Shown here: positions 44,313-53,465 of the stretch, one piece after another
Layout: each line of letters begins with the position of its first letter
How positions within the stretch are numbered: the first letter of the stretch is position 1
Source: Bacteroidales bacterium UBA3754
GTDB lineage: Bacteria > Bacteroidota > Bacteroidia > Bacteroidales > UBA1715
Direction: 5' to 3'
NCBI GenBank assembly: GCA_002371705.1
Contig: DFGI01000012.1
Location: 1-62,565, forward strand
Length of the DNA stretch: 62,565 bases
The notes under the pieces: model-generated
The model's input: only the letters and a program-made list of their open reading frames with translations
What the model was told of the DNA's origin: nothing
Database searches by the model: none
Made by a program: the position numbers and the translations under genes

Positions 44313-44349
44313 AAAAAGTCTCGTGGTTATTTACTGCGGGACTTTTTTT
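44313..44349 (+). terminator. Rho-independent terminator of the type IX secretion operon
   Basis: An 11-bp stem (AAAAAGTCTCG at 44313-44323, CGGGACTTTTT at 44337-44347, one G-T pair) followed by further T residues, 23 nt after the stop of the second PorE-like gene. Confidence 0.85.
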
Positions 44350-44373
44350 GTTGATAATATCTTATTGTTTGTA

Positions 44374-44403
44374 TTGTCATTCACGCATAAAAACGTATAT
44401 TTG
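44374..44403 (+). promoter_or_regulatory. Promoter of the GH27/NrtR-like operon (-33 TTG and -7 box)
   Basis: TATATTTG at 44396-44403 matches TAnnTTTG, and a TTG at 44374-44376 lies 19 nt upstream, the expected -33 spacing. This is the best complete promoter in the window. The ATG follows 22 nt later. Confidence 0.7.
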
Positions 44404-44425
44404 TCTATTGTGAAATAATTGTTGT

Positions 44426-45664
44426 ATGAAGCGTTTTTTTCTTTTAATAAGCGTTTGTGGTTTGTTGTCATTCAGTGCCTTTTCTCAGAAGGCGGCGGAG
44501 CTCGCACAAACGCCGCCAATGGGGTGGAATAGTTGGAACACCTTTGCTACAAACATCAACGAGGAACTTGTGAAAGGTGTTGTTGATAGTATGGTTTCGA
44601 TGGGACTGCGCGATGCTGGCTATAATTATGTGGTGATTGATGATGGATGGATGATGCATGAGCGTGATGCGAACGGAAATTTAGTCGCTGATCCTGAAAA
44701 ATTTCCTAATGGTATAAAATATCTTGCGGATTATGTCCATTCTAAAGGGATGAAATTCGGTATTTATAATTGTGCGGGAACCAAAACCTGCGGAGGCTAT
44801 CCAGGTGGTCGTGGACACGAATACCAAGATGCGCTGCTTTATGCTTCGTGGGGTGTTGATTATTTGAAATACGATTGGTGTTATCACGGAAATCTTACGT
44901 CTGACGCAGCTTATACCACAATGCGTGATGCTCTCTATGCCACAGGACGTCCGATTTTATTCAGCATTTGTGAATGGGGTGATACAGAACCGTGGTTTTG
45001 GGCAGGAGATATTGGACATTGTTGGCGTATTTCTGGTGACATTTATCCTTGTTTTGACTGCGAGGACCGTCACGATGATGGTTTGCCTACACAATGGTCG
45101 GCATGGGGCGTGATGAAGATATTAAATATGCGCGACAACGACACGCTTCGTAAATATGCGCATCCAGGAGCATGGAACGATTTTGATATGATGGAGGTGG
45201 GTAATGGAATGTCGTTGGCGGAAGACCGTGCACATTTCGCTTTGTGGAGTATGCTTGCTTCACCGCTGATGTTGGGCAACGATGTGCGGAAAACATCAAA
45301 ACAGACCTTGGAAATACTCACAAATAAGGAGATAATTGACATAAATCAAGATAAACTTGGCATTCAGGCGTTTCGCTATGCAAAACAAGGCGATTTGGAA
45401 ATATGGGCAAAACCGTTGCACGATGGAAGTTGGGCGCTGTGTTTCCTAAACTCTGGCGAAAATCAGTATAATCTGAATTTTGAATGGAAGAAACATATTT
45501 TGAAGGATGCCGTGTTCAACAAAGAAATCGCATTTGCGAACACGATATGCTCGGTGCGGAATCTGTATGATAAAAAAGATATTGGAACAACCAAAAAGAA
45601 TATGCAAGCTACTATTGGTAGTCACGATGTGTTATTGGTTAAAGTAAAACCTCTTAAGAAATAA
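44426..45664 (+). CDS. GH27 alpha-galactosidase, secreted
   Basis: Exported enzyme (signal MKRFFLLISVCGLLSFSAFS) that releases terminal alpha-galactose from oligosaccharides or polysaccharides. It has the GH27 (beta/alpha)8 barrel opening TPPMGWNSWNTF, VVIDDGWM, and the nucleophile in YLKYDWC at Asp150. The general acid/base in RISGDI is Asp205. The CGGYPGGRGHE segment is the family's substrate loop. A C-terminal beta-sandwich (about 325-412) completes the fold. Length (412) is normal. The gene for a degenerate Nudix regulator starts 4 nt after its stop, so uptake or use of galactosides is probably regulated by that protein. Confidence 0.93.
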   Translation: MKRFFLLISVCGLLSFSAFSQKAAELAQTPPMGWNSWNTFATNINEELVKGVVDSMVSMGLRDAGYNYVVIDDGWMMHERDANGNLVADPEKFPNGIKYLADYVHSKGMKFGIYNCAGTKTCGGYPGGRGHEYQDALLYASWGVDYLKYDWCYHGNLTSDAAYTTMRDALYATGRPILFSICEWGDTEPWFWAGDIGHCWRISGDIYPCFDCEDRHDDGLPTQWSAWGVMKILNMRDNDTLRKYAHPGAWNDFDMMEVGNGMSLAEDRAHFALWSMLASPLMLGNDVRKTSKQTLEILTNKEIIDINQDKLGIQAFRYAKQGDLEIWAKPLHDGSWALCFLNSGENQYNLNFEWKKHILKDAVFNKEIAFANTICSVRNLYDKKDIGTTKKNMQATIGSHDVLLVKVKPLKK

Positions 45665-45668
45665 ATGT

Positions 45669-46352
45669 ATGGCAGAAAGAACAGAAATTGACAACTTTTC
45701 AATTGACTGTGTAATATTTGGTTTCGATGAAGGCGTGTTAAAAGCTTTGTTTATAAAAAGAAACACGGAACCGGGTTTTGGACAAATGTCATTGCCTGGA
45801 GGTTTTGTGTATTTAGATGAGGATTTGGATGCAGCCCCAATGCGACGTTTGTACGATTTGACAGGTTTGACCGACATTTATATGAAACAGGTCGGCACGT
45901 TTGGAAAACTTGATAGGTATCCGCTTCGACGAGTTATCACTGTTGTTTACTATGCTTTAGTGCGTGTTTCCGATTATTCCATGCAAATAGGTCCCGATGC
46001 TTCGGAGTTGCATTGGATTTCGGTAAAAAAAATACCGAAATTGGCGTTCGACCACAAAGAATTGTTCAGTGCGGCGTTAGCGAAATTGCAGGAACAGGTG
46101 CATATTGACCCGATTTTTCTAAAACTTCTTCCTAAAGAATTTTCATTGTCCGATTTGCAGGATGTATATGAAGCAATAACTATGGAAACCTTCGACAAAC
46201 GCAATTTCAGAAAGCGGATGTTGAGTTTGGGCGTATTCCTCGATACAGGCAGAAAACAGAAAAATGTATCACATCGTGCGGCGCGCCTCTACCGTTTCAA
46301 CCGAAAAGCATACAAGAAGATGCTGAAACGTGGACAAATGTTTGTGATTTAA
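45669..46352 (+). CDS. NrtR-type transcription regulator with a degenerate Nudix domain
   Basis: The N-terminal 145 residues are a Nudix fold (FSIDCVIFGFDEGVLKALFIKR, SLPGGFVYLDEDLD). The catalytic box should read GX5EX7REUXEEXGU; here the E-box positions are replaced (RRLYDLTG instead of REUXEEXG), so hydrolase activity is unlikely. The C-terminal 80 residues (LSDLQDVYEAI, FDKRNFRKRMLSLGVF) form the winged helix of the NrtR family, including the Bacteroides arabinose regulator AraR. It is therefore probably a sugar- or nucleotide-responsive repressor. Placed 4 nt after the alpha-galactosidase gene, it likely senses a galactose-related ligand and controls its own operon. Confidence 0.82.
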   Translation: MAERTEIDNFSIDCVIFGFDEGVLKALFIKRNTEPGFGQMSLPGGFVYLDEDLDAAPMRRLYDLTGLTDIYMKQVGTFGKLDRYPLRRVITVVYYALVRVSDYSMQIGPDASELHWISVKKIPKLAFDHKELFSAALAKLQEQVHIDPIFLKLLPKEFSLSDLQDVYEAITMETFDKRNFRKRMLSLGVFLDTGRKQKNVSHRAARLYRFNRKAYKKMLKRGQMFVI

Positions 46353-47108
46353 TTATTTAAATTTCTCCATCAAGGCAATCAATTCTTGGGAATCAGGTTT
46401 GATTTTCAATGCGCGTTGAATCAAATCTTTTGCTTCGTCTTGCTTGTTGAGTTCTATGTAGATGTCGGCAAGGTTTCGGAGCGAATGTATAAACGATGGA
46501 TCCAGTTTCAATGTCTTTTGATAGTATTCAATAGCTTTTTCGTTGTTATTCAATTGTTTATAGCAAACCGCGGTATTGTGGCACACAAACACATTGCTTG
46601 GATTTAATTGCAGCGCTTTCAAATAATATTCTATCGCATTTTCGTATTTTTCTTGAATGCGATAACAATCCGCTAAACAGAATAAAGCTTCCTCATTTTC
46701 TGGACGGATTTTGAGAGCGTTGTCGAAGGCATCAATGGCTTTGTCAATTTCATTGATTTCGGAGTAGTTCACACCAAGAGCAAATGAAAGTTTGAATTCC
46801 TTCCCGCTGATTTCCTGGTGTTTCAGTAGGCAAGCTATGGCTTCGTCGTGCATTTTCAATGCGTGGAACGACACGCTCAGTCCATAGAGCGCTTTTTCGG
46901 AATTTGGCTTGATTTCCAATGCTTTAATGAAGTATCCAATAGCTTTTTCGTGATTGCCTTGCAAACCGTAGGCTGTTGCTAAATAATGCCACGCTATGTG
47001 CCAGTCGGGATATTCGGTAACAACTTCGTTCGATAAATCCAATAGTTTCTGATACTCGCGTTTCTTTGCAAGTTCAATCAACAATCGTTCGTAAGTACTC
47101 TTGTCCAT
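46353..47108 (-). CDS. TPR-repeat protein
   Basis: A 251-residue protein made almost entirely of 34-residue tetratricopeptide repeats (about seven), with the usual pattern W-LG-Y-A-F-A-P, for example AWHYLATAYGLQGNHEKAIGY, ALYGLSVSFHALKMHDEAIA and VCHNTAVCYKQLNNNEKAIE. There is no signal peptide, so it is cytoplasmic and probably a protein-protein scaffold. It is coupled to the upstream MORN-repeat gene by a TAATG overlap. It converges with the NrtR-like gene with no spacing (both end at 46352/46353), so the transcripts must overlap. The partner is unknown. Confidence 0.8.
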   Translation of the reverse strand: MDKSTYERLLIELAKKREYQKLLDLSNEVVTEYPDWHIAWHYLATAYGLQGNHEKAIGYFIKALEIKPNSEKALYGLSVSFHALKMHDEAIACLLKHQEISGKEFKLSFALGVNYSEINEIDKAIDAFDNALKIRPENEEALFCLADCYRIQEKYENAIEYYLKALQLNPSNVFVCHNTAVCYKQLNNNEKAIEYYQKTLKLDPSFIHSLRNLADIYIELNKQDEAKDLIQRALKIKPDSQELIALMEKFK

Positions 47109-48844
47109 TATTTTACTGTTGATGTTTTGGCGCGTTTGTCAACTTTTACTTTTTTAACTAATCCTTTTTTGTATTTCGCGTAATACACTAAATCGCCTTG
47201 CATGCCATAGGCTTTGTATTTGCCGTGGCGCTCGCCGTCTTTGTAGGTGGATTCTTCTTTGATTGGACCCTCTTTGTATCTGATTGTCCATTTACCTTCA
47301 GGGCGTTCGTCCTTGAAATTAATGTCGCGTTCGCATACACCCGATTCATTGAAATACTTCCAGTTACCAGCCATTTTCCCCTGCTCGTATTGACCGGAAA
47401 TGTTGAGCTTTCCATTCAAGAAGTATGTGTTCGACGGACCGTGCAACTGACCGTTAGCGTAGTGTTTCTCGGATTGGATTTTTCCTTTTTCGTTCCAATA
47501 TGTTGCTGTACCATGGTTTACGCCATTTTTGTATTCGACTTTGTATTTCATTTGGTCAGGATTTTCTTCGTACCAGCCAGTCCATGTGCCAGTCATCAAA
47601 CCTTTGTCAAAATAACCGATGGTCATGGTTCTGCCATTTTCGAACCATTGGGTGAATTCGCCTTGTTCAAGGTTGTTTTCAAAATTTCCTTCGTGTTCTT
47701 TCTGACCGTTTTCGTAGTAGAATGTCCACGTTCCTGTTTTCATATCGTTTTTATAATCACCTTCTTTCCATACGGAACCATCGGCATAATACCACGTCCA
47801 GTGACCTGTTTTCTTGCCTGCCGAGAATTTTCCTGTGTTGCCGACCTTCCCGTTGTCGTGACGGTAATAGGTCCAAGTGCCATCTGGTAAATCATTTACA
47901 AAACTACCTTCTATGTCAATTTTATTGTCAGACAACCACCATTTTGCGTTTCCATTTTTTACATTGTTTTTGTATTCAATTGCTGATACCTTTTGTTTAC
48001 CGTCCTCTGTCCAAACTTCTTGTAAACCATCAAGTTGGCCATCTTCGTAGTGGTTTTTGCGGGTGATGTTTCCGTTGGTGTTCCAAATTGTCCAGTCACC
48101 CGATTTTTTTTCATTTTTATAGAAACCTTTTTGGTGGATTTTTCCGTCTTCGTAGTAGCTTTCGTATGTGCCGTTGGTCATACTGATTTGTTCCTTAACT
48201 TTTCCGTTTGAATAATATTCAATCCAGTTTCCAACTTTTTCGCCTTGGTGATAGTTGCCTTTAGACTTAATTTTATTGTTTTCGAAATATGAAATCCATT
48301 CATTTTCTTTTAAACCATTTTTGATTAAACCTTGAGTTTTTACGTTGCCGTTCCCCCATGTTTCCTGATACATACCTTCGCCGTTTGCCACAGTGCACCC
48401 GCCACGGATGTAGCAGTGGTTCCAAATCAGCACAGTGTCGCCTTTGTAGATGTATTCTTTTTTCAGCATTCCTTGTGGATAATAATATTTCCACGATGAA
48501 TCTTGCTTGTTGCGTTTATAATACCCTTCCACCATTTTAGTGCCTTCCTCGTTCCATTCCGTGTATGGACCCGACAATTCGTTCAGCACGTAGGTGGCTT
48601 CTTGGATTTTTATACCATTTTTATATATACAGTTTTTCCCGTTGAGGCGACCACGCAGAAATGTGGATTCCTGAATTTTGTTGCCCAATGAGTCCCAATA
48701 TGTCCATAAACCTTGTTCGGTTCCGTCCAACCAAGCTCCTTTGCACTGAATTTTTCCATTTTTCCAATAATACGTGGAATCTTGTGCAAATAGTTGTATT
48801 CCACAAAGAATAAATGTTGTTGCAATACAAGCAATTTTTTTCAT
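47108..48844 (-). CDS. Exported MORN-repeat protein
   Basis: A signal peptide (MKKIACIATTFILCGIQLFA) is followed by some 20-plus MORN_2-type repeats of 22-24 residues, each with a core like GxWxYYxxNGKxxxEGxYxxG (for example SGDWTIWNTNGNITRKNHYEDG, split here over two units, and KTGHWTWYYADGSVWKEGDY). Such proteins are long beta-hairpin ladders, often called YwqK-like, usually without enzymatic activity. It is likely periplasmic or surface-located and structural. The following TPR gene overlaps its stop. No promoter box was seen in the 100 nt upstream. Function unknown. Confidence 0.75.
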   Translation of the reverse strand: MKKIACIATTFILCGIQLFAQDSTYYWKNGKIQCKGAWLDGTEQGLWTYWDSLGNKIQESTFLRGRLNGKNCIYKNGIKIQEATYVLNELSGPYTEWNEEGTKMVEGYYKRNKQDSSWKYYYPQGMLKKEYIYKGDTVLIWNHCYIRGGCTVANGEGMYQETWGNGNVKTQGLIKNGLKENEWISYFENNKIKSKGNYHQGEKVGNWIEYYSNGKVKEQISMTNGTYESYYEDGKIHQKGFYKNEKKSGDWTIWNTNGNITRKNHYEDGQLDGLQEVWTEDGKQKVSAIEYKNNVKNGNAKWWLSDNKIDIEGSFVNDLPDGTWTYYRHDNGKVGNTGKFSAGKKTGHWTWYYADGSVWKEGDYKNDMKTGTWTFYYENGQKEHEGNFENNLEQGEFTQWFENGRTMTIGYFDKGLMTGTWTGWYEENPDQMKYKVEYKNGVNHGTATYWNEKGKIQSEKHYANGQLHGPSNTYFLNGKLNISGQYEQGKMAGNWKYFNESGVCERDINFKDERPEGKWTIRYKEGPIKEESTYKDGERHGKYKAYGMQGDLVYYAKYKKGLVKKVKVDKRAKTSTVK

Positions 48845-49102
48845 ATCGTTTATTTTAAGAAGTTGTAAATCAATATTTTAATACATCAAAGCATTCGTTA
48901 GAAAACATTCACAAAATAAATAAGTTTTTCAAATTGAAAAAAGGATTGGCAATGAAGTTCTTAACACGAAATGAAACGTTTTGTTGCAAACAGTACATAT
49001 TCGTTTATTCAATCACTTATCCTTATTCAAATCACACAACCAAATGGAGACTGCCTCATTTCATTTATATTGTATTTAAACCGAGAAATTCCCTTTTTTT
49101 CG
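48845..49102. other. AT-rich intergenic stretch
   Basis: Between the MORN gene start and the promoter box of the broken Fic gene there is only AT-rich sequence. A 109-codon reading frame crosses it and the Fic gene (48971-49300) but has no family features and is taken as chance. No hairpin or tRNA was seen. Confidence 0.5.
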
Positions 49103-49110
49103 TATATTTG
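49103..49110 (+). promoter_or_regulatory. Bacteroidota -7 promoter box upstream of the Fic remnant
   Basis: TATATTTG matches TAnnTTTG, 39 nt before the first ATG of the Fic frame. It may belong to a gene lost in the truncation. Confidence 0.45.
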
Positions 49111-49137
49111 TAATGCAAAACCTTACTGCAAAGATGA

Positions 49138-49755
49138 AACCATTGTTTTATGTTTGGCGAGGGAAATACGCGAACAACTGCCGTTTTTGTCATCCTGTAT
49201 CTGCGTCATATTGGTTTTGGAGTCAACAACGAAATGTTTGCCCAACACTCTTGGTATTTCCGAAATGCATTGGTGCGGGCTAACTATAAGAATGCAGTAA
49301 AGAGTGTTGACTATTCGCCCATCTATTTGGAGCGATTTTTCCGTAATTTGCTGCTTGGCGAACAATGGGACTTACGCAATCGTTATTTGCATATACATCC
49401 AACTGATGAGTGGAAGGAACAACCTAATCTTGTTACTCCCACAAGTACGGGACAAGTTCGTGGGAAAAACAGGACAAGTACAGGACAAGTACGGGACAAG
49501 TTGCACACTGATAATCCCAACATATTGAAATTATTGAAGGTGGTTGGATATAAAGAGTTATCGGTAAAAGATATGATGAATGGTGTAGGATTAAAAGGGC
49601 GAGATAATTTCTTACATTTATATTTATATCCAGCTATAACAGATGGCTATCTTCGTTTGCTCTATTCGCAATCCCCTCGTCACCCTCGTCAACAATACCT
49701 GCTGACTGTGAAAGGATTGGCTTTATATAAAGAACTGATAAAGGGAAAATTATAG
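49138..49755 (+). pseudogene. Fic/DOC-family protein, N-terminally truncated
   Basis: The frame opens just after an in-frame TGA (49135-49137) and its first ATG is 49150. It starts in the middle of the Fic catalytic motif: the FGEGNTRTT part of HPFxxGNxR is present, but the helices before it and a proper HPF are gone (the bases read as HCFMFGEGN). The segment NNEMFAQHSWYFRNALVRANY and the ERFFRNLLLGE block are typical of the C-terminal half of Fic proteins. A polar linker with repeated TGQVR units then leads to a winged-helix domain (VVGYKELSVKDMMNGVGLKG). Without its N-terminal half and with a damaged motif it is very unlikely to transfer AMP. A hairpin terminator follows. Confidence 0.7.
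49441..49502 (+). repeat. Short direct repeats in the Fic linker
   Basis: Four to five copies of a GGACAAGTAC-like unit, in frame, encode the repeated TGQVR/TSTGQ linker between the Fic and winged-helix parts. Similar TPQV-like linker repeats are common in Fic proteins. Confidence 0.6.
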
Positions 49756-49762
49756 CAACAAA

Positions 49763-49789
49763 AAAAGCCACGTGAAAGCGTGGCTTTTC
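49763..49789. terminator. Rho-independent terminator after the Fic remnant
   Basis: AAAAGCCACG (49763-49772) and CGTGGCTTTT (49779-49788) form a perfect 10-bp stem with a TGAAAG loop, flanked by A and T tracts so that it can act on either strand. Confidence 0.8.
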
Positions 49790-49805
49790 TTAATCCCTGT
49801 TTTAA

Positions 49806-49949
49806 TTCATATACGAATTCAAGCATTTCAAAGAAAATGTAAAAATTTGGCACAAACGAGTGAAATTGTTTGCGAGTACATTCGCCGTGTTGGTTCTGGC
49901 AAAGGCGGATATGGGGAAGTGGTTGGATAGTGCGATAAATGAGGATTAG
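49806..49949 (+). pseudogene. Decayed ORF fragment of 47 codons
   Basis: An open frame between TAA (49803) and TAG (49947) with no ATG at its head. Its translation (KIWHKRVKLFASTFAVLVLA then KADMGKWLDSAINED) is amphipathic and protein-like rather than random, resembling the tail of a small helical protein. I cannot name the family. The rest of the 49790-50052 gap holds only AT-rich sequence leading to the helicase gene, with a near-consensus TATTTTTA around 50020. Confidence 0.3.
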
Positions 49950-50052
49950 GAGGTAAAAAATCAAATCGTTATAAATTGTTTAATAATATTCTTTCCTAAT
50001 AAGGTGGCTAACTAAAAAATCGTTATTTTTACAAGCATTTATTTGTTATAAA

Positions 50053-53000
50053 ATGAATAATACGCTTATTGATAATTCCTCACTTGAACTATCTATGCAA
50101 AAGACATTAAATGATTGCCTTTCGCTTGATTGTTTTCAGACTGTTAGCATTGCAACTGGATATTGGGATATGCCAGGTCTTGCGCTTGTTGTTGACAAAC
50201 TGGAGGATTTCTTGAAAAGAGATGGTACAAAATTGCGTTTGCTGATAGGTCGGGATCCATATGTATTCGCCTCACAATTGAAAAATCCTAAAGTGAAGAA
50301 CCGTCAATTCCCAGATGATTATATCAAAACCGACATTAACGAATTGGAACTAAAGGATGAGTATAAGCGTACCATAAAATTTCTTTTAGATTATTGTGGA
50401 GACGAAAATCCCAAAGTTGAAATACATATATATAGAACAGATGAAAAAGGAGATGCTCAATTTCTTCATTCAAAGTGCTATATATTCACTGGGAAAAGTA
50501 GTGAGGCCGTAGGCATTGTTGGCAGTTCTAATTTTACGAAGAAAGGATTAGAACCAGAAGGAGATGGTAATGCCGAGTTGAACTATATGGAAACGAATTG
50601 GCTGATAGTTGCCGTACCAGAAACCAACAATGAAAATCAGAAAAGTCATATAATGTGGTTTGAAGAAAAATGGAAAAAATCACAGCCATGGAACAAGATT
50701 TTTCTTGAACAAATTCTTCGGCCTTCTCCGATTGCAAAACAAGTACAGAAGGATACCGAAACCTTGTCTCCATATGAAATCTATATCAAATATCTGCAAC
50801 TTCAATTTGGTGACATTACCGATGAATCCGTAACGGCTCAGTTGAAATCATATCTTCCAAAATCCTACAATTCATATGGCTATCAATTAGATGCCGTGAA
50901 ACAATGTTTCTACATTATGAAATCCCACGGAGGGTTCTTCTTGTCGGATGTAGTTGGGCTTGGCAAAACACTTGTCGGTGTGTTGATAATTAAGAAATTT
51001 ATTGCCGAAGCGGAGTTGTGGAATAGAAAACCACATGTTCTTATTGTTACGCCACCAGCCATAAGAAAAGCGTGGGAGGATACTATAGAACAATTTGATA
51101 AAGACTCTACTTTTAAAATAGCAGAAAACATAGACTTTATTACGACTGGAAGTATTGGAAACCTTATTGTAGATGACGGTTTGCAAGAAGATGACGATTC
51201 TTTTGTCGGGACCACGAAAAGTAATGACTATGGTCTTATTATTATTGACGAAAGCCATAACTTTAGAAACAACTGGACACAGAAATATATTGCATTGGAT
51301 AACCTGATAGACAGAATTCAGTTACAGACTGGTTATCAACCTTTTGTTGGCCTGCTATCAGCAACGCCACAAAATAATTCTCCTCAGGATTTGAAAAACC
51401 AGATATATTTCTTTCAACGTTCCCGAAACTCCACAACGCTTCCCGACATTCCGGGCGGAAAATTGGATTCTTATTTTAATGACAAGCAAAAACTCTTTAA
51501 TGAGAATAGGAATGTAGATACTCCAGAAGCACGAAAAATCATTAAAGAAATCGCTGCCGACATACATAATAGAGTTTTGCAATATCTGATGGTACGTAGA
51601 ACAAGAAGCGACATCAAAAATCAATATGCCGATGATAGCGAACAACTGAAATTTCCATCGGTTAAAGGGCCGAAAGCGGAACGATATACAATGAGTACAA
51701 AACTGTCAAAATTGTTTTATGATACGGTGTTTGCCATTGTAGGGGATTCCGATGGCGAAGAAGAATCTATCGGATATTATCGTTACGCTGCCATCAGTTA
51801 TTTACGCAAGGAAGATGACAGAAAACTGTTTGAGAAACGGAATTTGAAAGTAGAAGACATTTCTGCCCGTCTGGCTCATATTATGAAACTTCTTTTAGTC
51901 AAACGACTGGAAAGTAGTTTCTCCGCATTTCGGAGGTCTTTGGAGAATCTGAAAAGAAATACCCAAAACATGATTGACATGCTGAAAGCGGACGTCGTGT
52001 TTATTTGTCCCGACTTTGACGTGAATGGAATAATTCAGAAAGAAGGCGGTTTGGAGGATGCCATACCCGTCATTCGAAAAAAGATTGCAAATAAAGCAGG
52101 AAATAACAGAGAATTTCGGGCAAAGGATTTGAAGAAAGATGAGTATCTTCATCTGTTGGAGCAGGATATGGAACTTCTTGAGAAACTATGCGGACGATGG
52201 GAAAAGAATACCGAGGATCCAAAGTTTGACAAATTCAAGGAGATACTTGATTCAGAACTGTTTAACGCTGACATAAACAATCCTCATCATTACGACAGTC
52301 CACGTGTGGTTATATTTACCGAGGCACTTGATACGTTACGGGCGTTGGAGTCGTATGTAAAGGATGCCGGGCATCGTCCGTTGGCTGTTTCGGCTCAAAG
52401 CAGAGTTGATTTAGAAACGGCTATCACCACAAATTTTGATGCTAACATACCGAAAGAGGAACAGTGTGACGATTACGATGTGATTATCACGACAGAAGTA
52501 TTGGCTGAAGGTGTGAACTTGCACCGTGCCAATGTGATTCTTAATTATGATGCTCCATGGAATGCCACACGGTTGATGCAGCGTATTGGCCGTGTGAATC
52601 GTATAGGCTCAAAGGAGGATTTTGTTCATGTATTCAACTTTTATCCATCGGAGGACGGCGAAAAAGTCATTAAGTATTTGCCCAAAGCGTATGCAAAACT
52701 ACAGGCGTTCCATACAATGTTCGGCGAGGATAATAAAGTGTTCTCTGAGTTGGAGGAACTTTCCGAAGCAGATTTGAACAATTTGGTTGACGGCGATACA
52801 TCGCCATTTGCACCATACATTAACGAATTGAAACAGTATGCTAAAGAACAACCTGAACGGTATCGTTTTATTTGCGAAACCGAAGCAAAACAATTGGGGT
52901 GTTTCCGAGATGGTTTGTTTCACGATATGTTCTACGTCGGAGCCGACAATCATCAATTTGTTCATGTGTTGGAAGATGAAAACGGTGAATATCAGATAGT

Positions 53001-53451
53001 TTCTCCGTTGCGTTTTCTTCAGTCCTTTGCCGTGGGAGAAAATAAAAATCCTCAAATAGGAATTGGGGATAGAAAAAAATATGAAGAGAAAGCACGACTC
53101 GCAATCGACACATTTAACTCGTTTGTCTCCCAATCAAAGAAAGCTAAGGATGCCAAGAAAATCCTGCATAGTTTGGAACAGTGGAAATTCATATTGGACC
53201 AATTGACAGACAAAAATGCGAAGCAAGCCATGAAGAATGTCCGTAAAGCTATAGAAAACCAAAATACAATAGCCATAAAATTGACGAAACAACTTTATGA
53301 TGATTTGAAGCAGGGACAGCAAAGTCTGTTTGGGCTTGATTTCGACGTAAATGAATACGTTAAAACCACATTCGCACACATTTCGAATGTGGTGAAACAA
53401 AAGTATGGAGAACCGTATGTTTCGATTTATCAAATTTCAAATGAAGAATAA
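50053..53451 (+). CDS. PLD-domain SNF2-type helicase (defence island)
   Basis: A 1132-residue cytoplasmic protein that opens the defence operon. The N-terminal 190 residues are a phospholipase-D-like domain with one HxK...GSxxN motif (FLHSKCYIF, VGSSNFTKKG); the aspartate position of HKD is Thr, as often seen in helicase-linked PLD domains. A superfamily 2 SNF2-like motor follows: Walker A GLGKT (Lys305), DESH box (Asp399-His402), LLSATPQNNS, and the C-terminal motifs ITTEVLAEGVNLHRA and MQRIGRVNRIGS. The last 250 residues are helical and not recognised. Such helicases pair with Eco57I-type methylases in antiphage systems. Fourteen bases separate it from the next gene. Confidence 0.88.
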   Translation: MNNTLIDNSSLELSMQKTLNDCLSLDCFQTVSIATGYWDMPGLALVVDKLEDFLKRDGTKLRLLIGRDPYVFASQLKNPKVKNRQFPDDYIKTDINELELKDEYKRTIKFLLDYCGDENPKVEIHIYRTDEKGDAQFLHSKCYIFTGKSSEAVGIVGSSNFTKKGLEPEGDGNAELNYMETNWLIVAVPETNNENQKSHIMWFEEKWKKSQPWNKIFLEQILRPSPIAKQVQKDTETLSPYEIYIKYLQLQFGDITDESVTAQLKSYLPKSYNSYGYQLDAVKQCFYIMKSHGGFFLSDVVGLGKTLVGVLIIKKFIAEAELWNRKPHVLIVTPPAIRKAWEDTIEQFDKDSTFKIAENIDFITTGSIGNLIVDDGLQEDDDSFVGTTKSNDYGLIIIDESHNFRNNWTQKYIALDNLIDRIQLQTGYQPFVGLLSATPQNNSPQDLKNQIYFFQRSRNSTTLPDIPGGKLDSYFNDKQKLFNENRNVDTPEARKIIKEIAADIHNRVLQYLMVRRTRSDIKNQYADDSEQLKFPSVKGPKAERYTMSTKLSKLFYDTVFAIVGDSDGEEESIGYYRYAAISYLRKEDDRKLFEKRNLKVEDISARLAHIMKLLLVKRLESSFSAFRRSLENLKRNTQNMIDMLKADVVFICPDFDVNGIIQKEGGLEDAIPVIRKKIANKAGNNREFRAKDLKKDEYLHLLEQDMELLEKLCGRWEKNTEDPKFDKFKEILDSELFNADINNPHHYDSPRVVIFTEALDTLRALESYVKDAGHRPLAVSAQSRVDLETAITTNFDANIPKEEQCDDYDVIITTEVLAEGVNLHRANVILNYDAPWNATRLMQRIGRVNRIGSKEDFVHVFNFYPSEDGEKVIKYLPKAYAKLQAFHTMFGEDNKVFSELEELSEADLNNLVDGDTSPFAPYINELKQYAKEQPERYRFICETEAKQLGCFRDGLFHDMFYVGADNHQFVHVLEDENGEYQIVSPLRFLQSFAVGENKNPQIGIGDRKKYEEKARLAIDTFNSFVSQSKKAKDAKKILHSLEQWKFILDQLTDKNAKQAMKNVRKAIENQNTIAIKLTKQLYDDLKQGQQSLFGLDFDVNEYVKTTFAHISNVVKQKYGEPYVSIYQISNEE

Positions 53452-53465
53452 AAAACAAATGTCAT

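Noticed and set aside
47198..47890. 230-codon ORF antisense to the MORN-repeat gene
   Set aside because: It is the shadow of a repetitive real gene on the other strand; its repeated Cys/Phe/Val pattern mirrors the MORN repeat.
47108..48844. YwqK-type antitoxin label for the MORN-repeat protein
   Set aside because: The label comes from a repeat shared by many MORN proteins; no toxin gene is adjacent and the protein is exported.
48971..49300. 109-codon ORF overlapping the broken Fic gene
   Set aside because: It shares bases with a recognisable Fic domain in another frame, has no family features and begins in AT-rich non-coding sequence.
49441..49502. Repeated units suggesting a short CRISPR or VNTR
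   Set aside because: The units are in frame, about 10 nt apart with no spacers, and encode a known kind of polar linker in Fic proteins.
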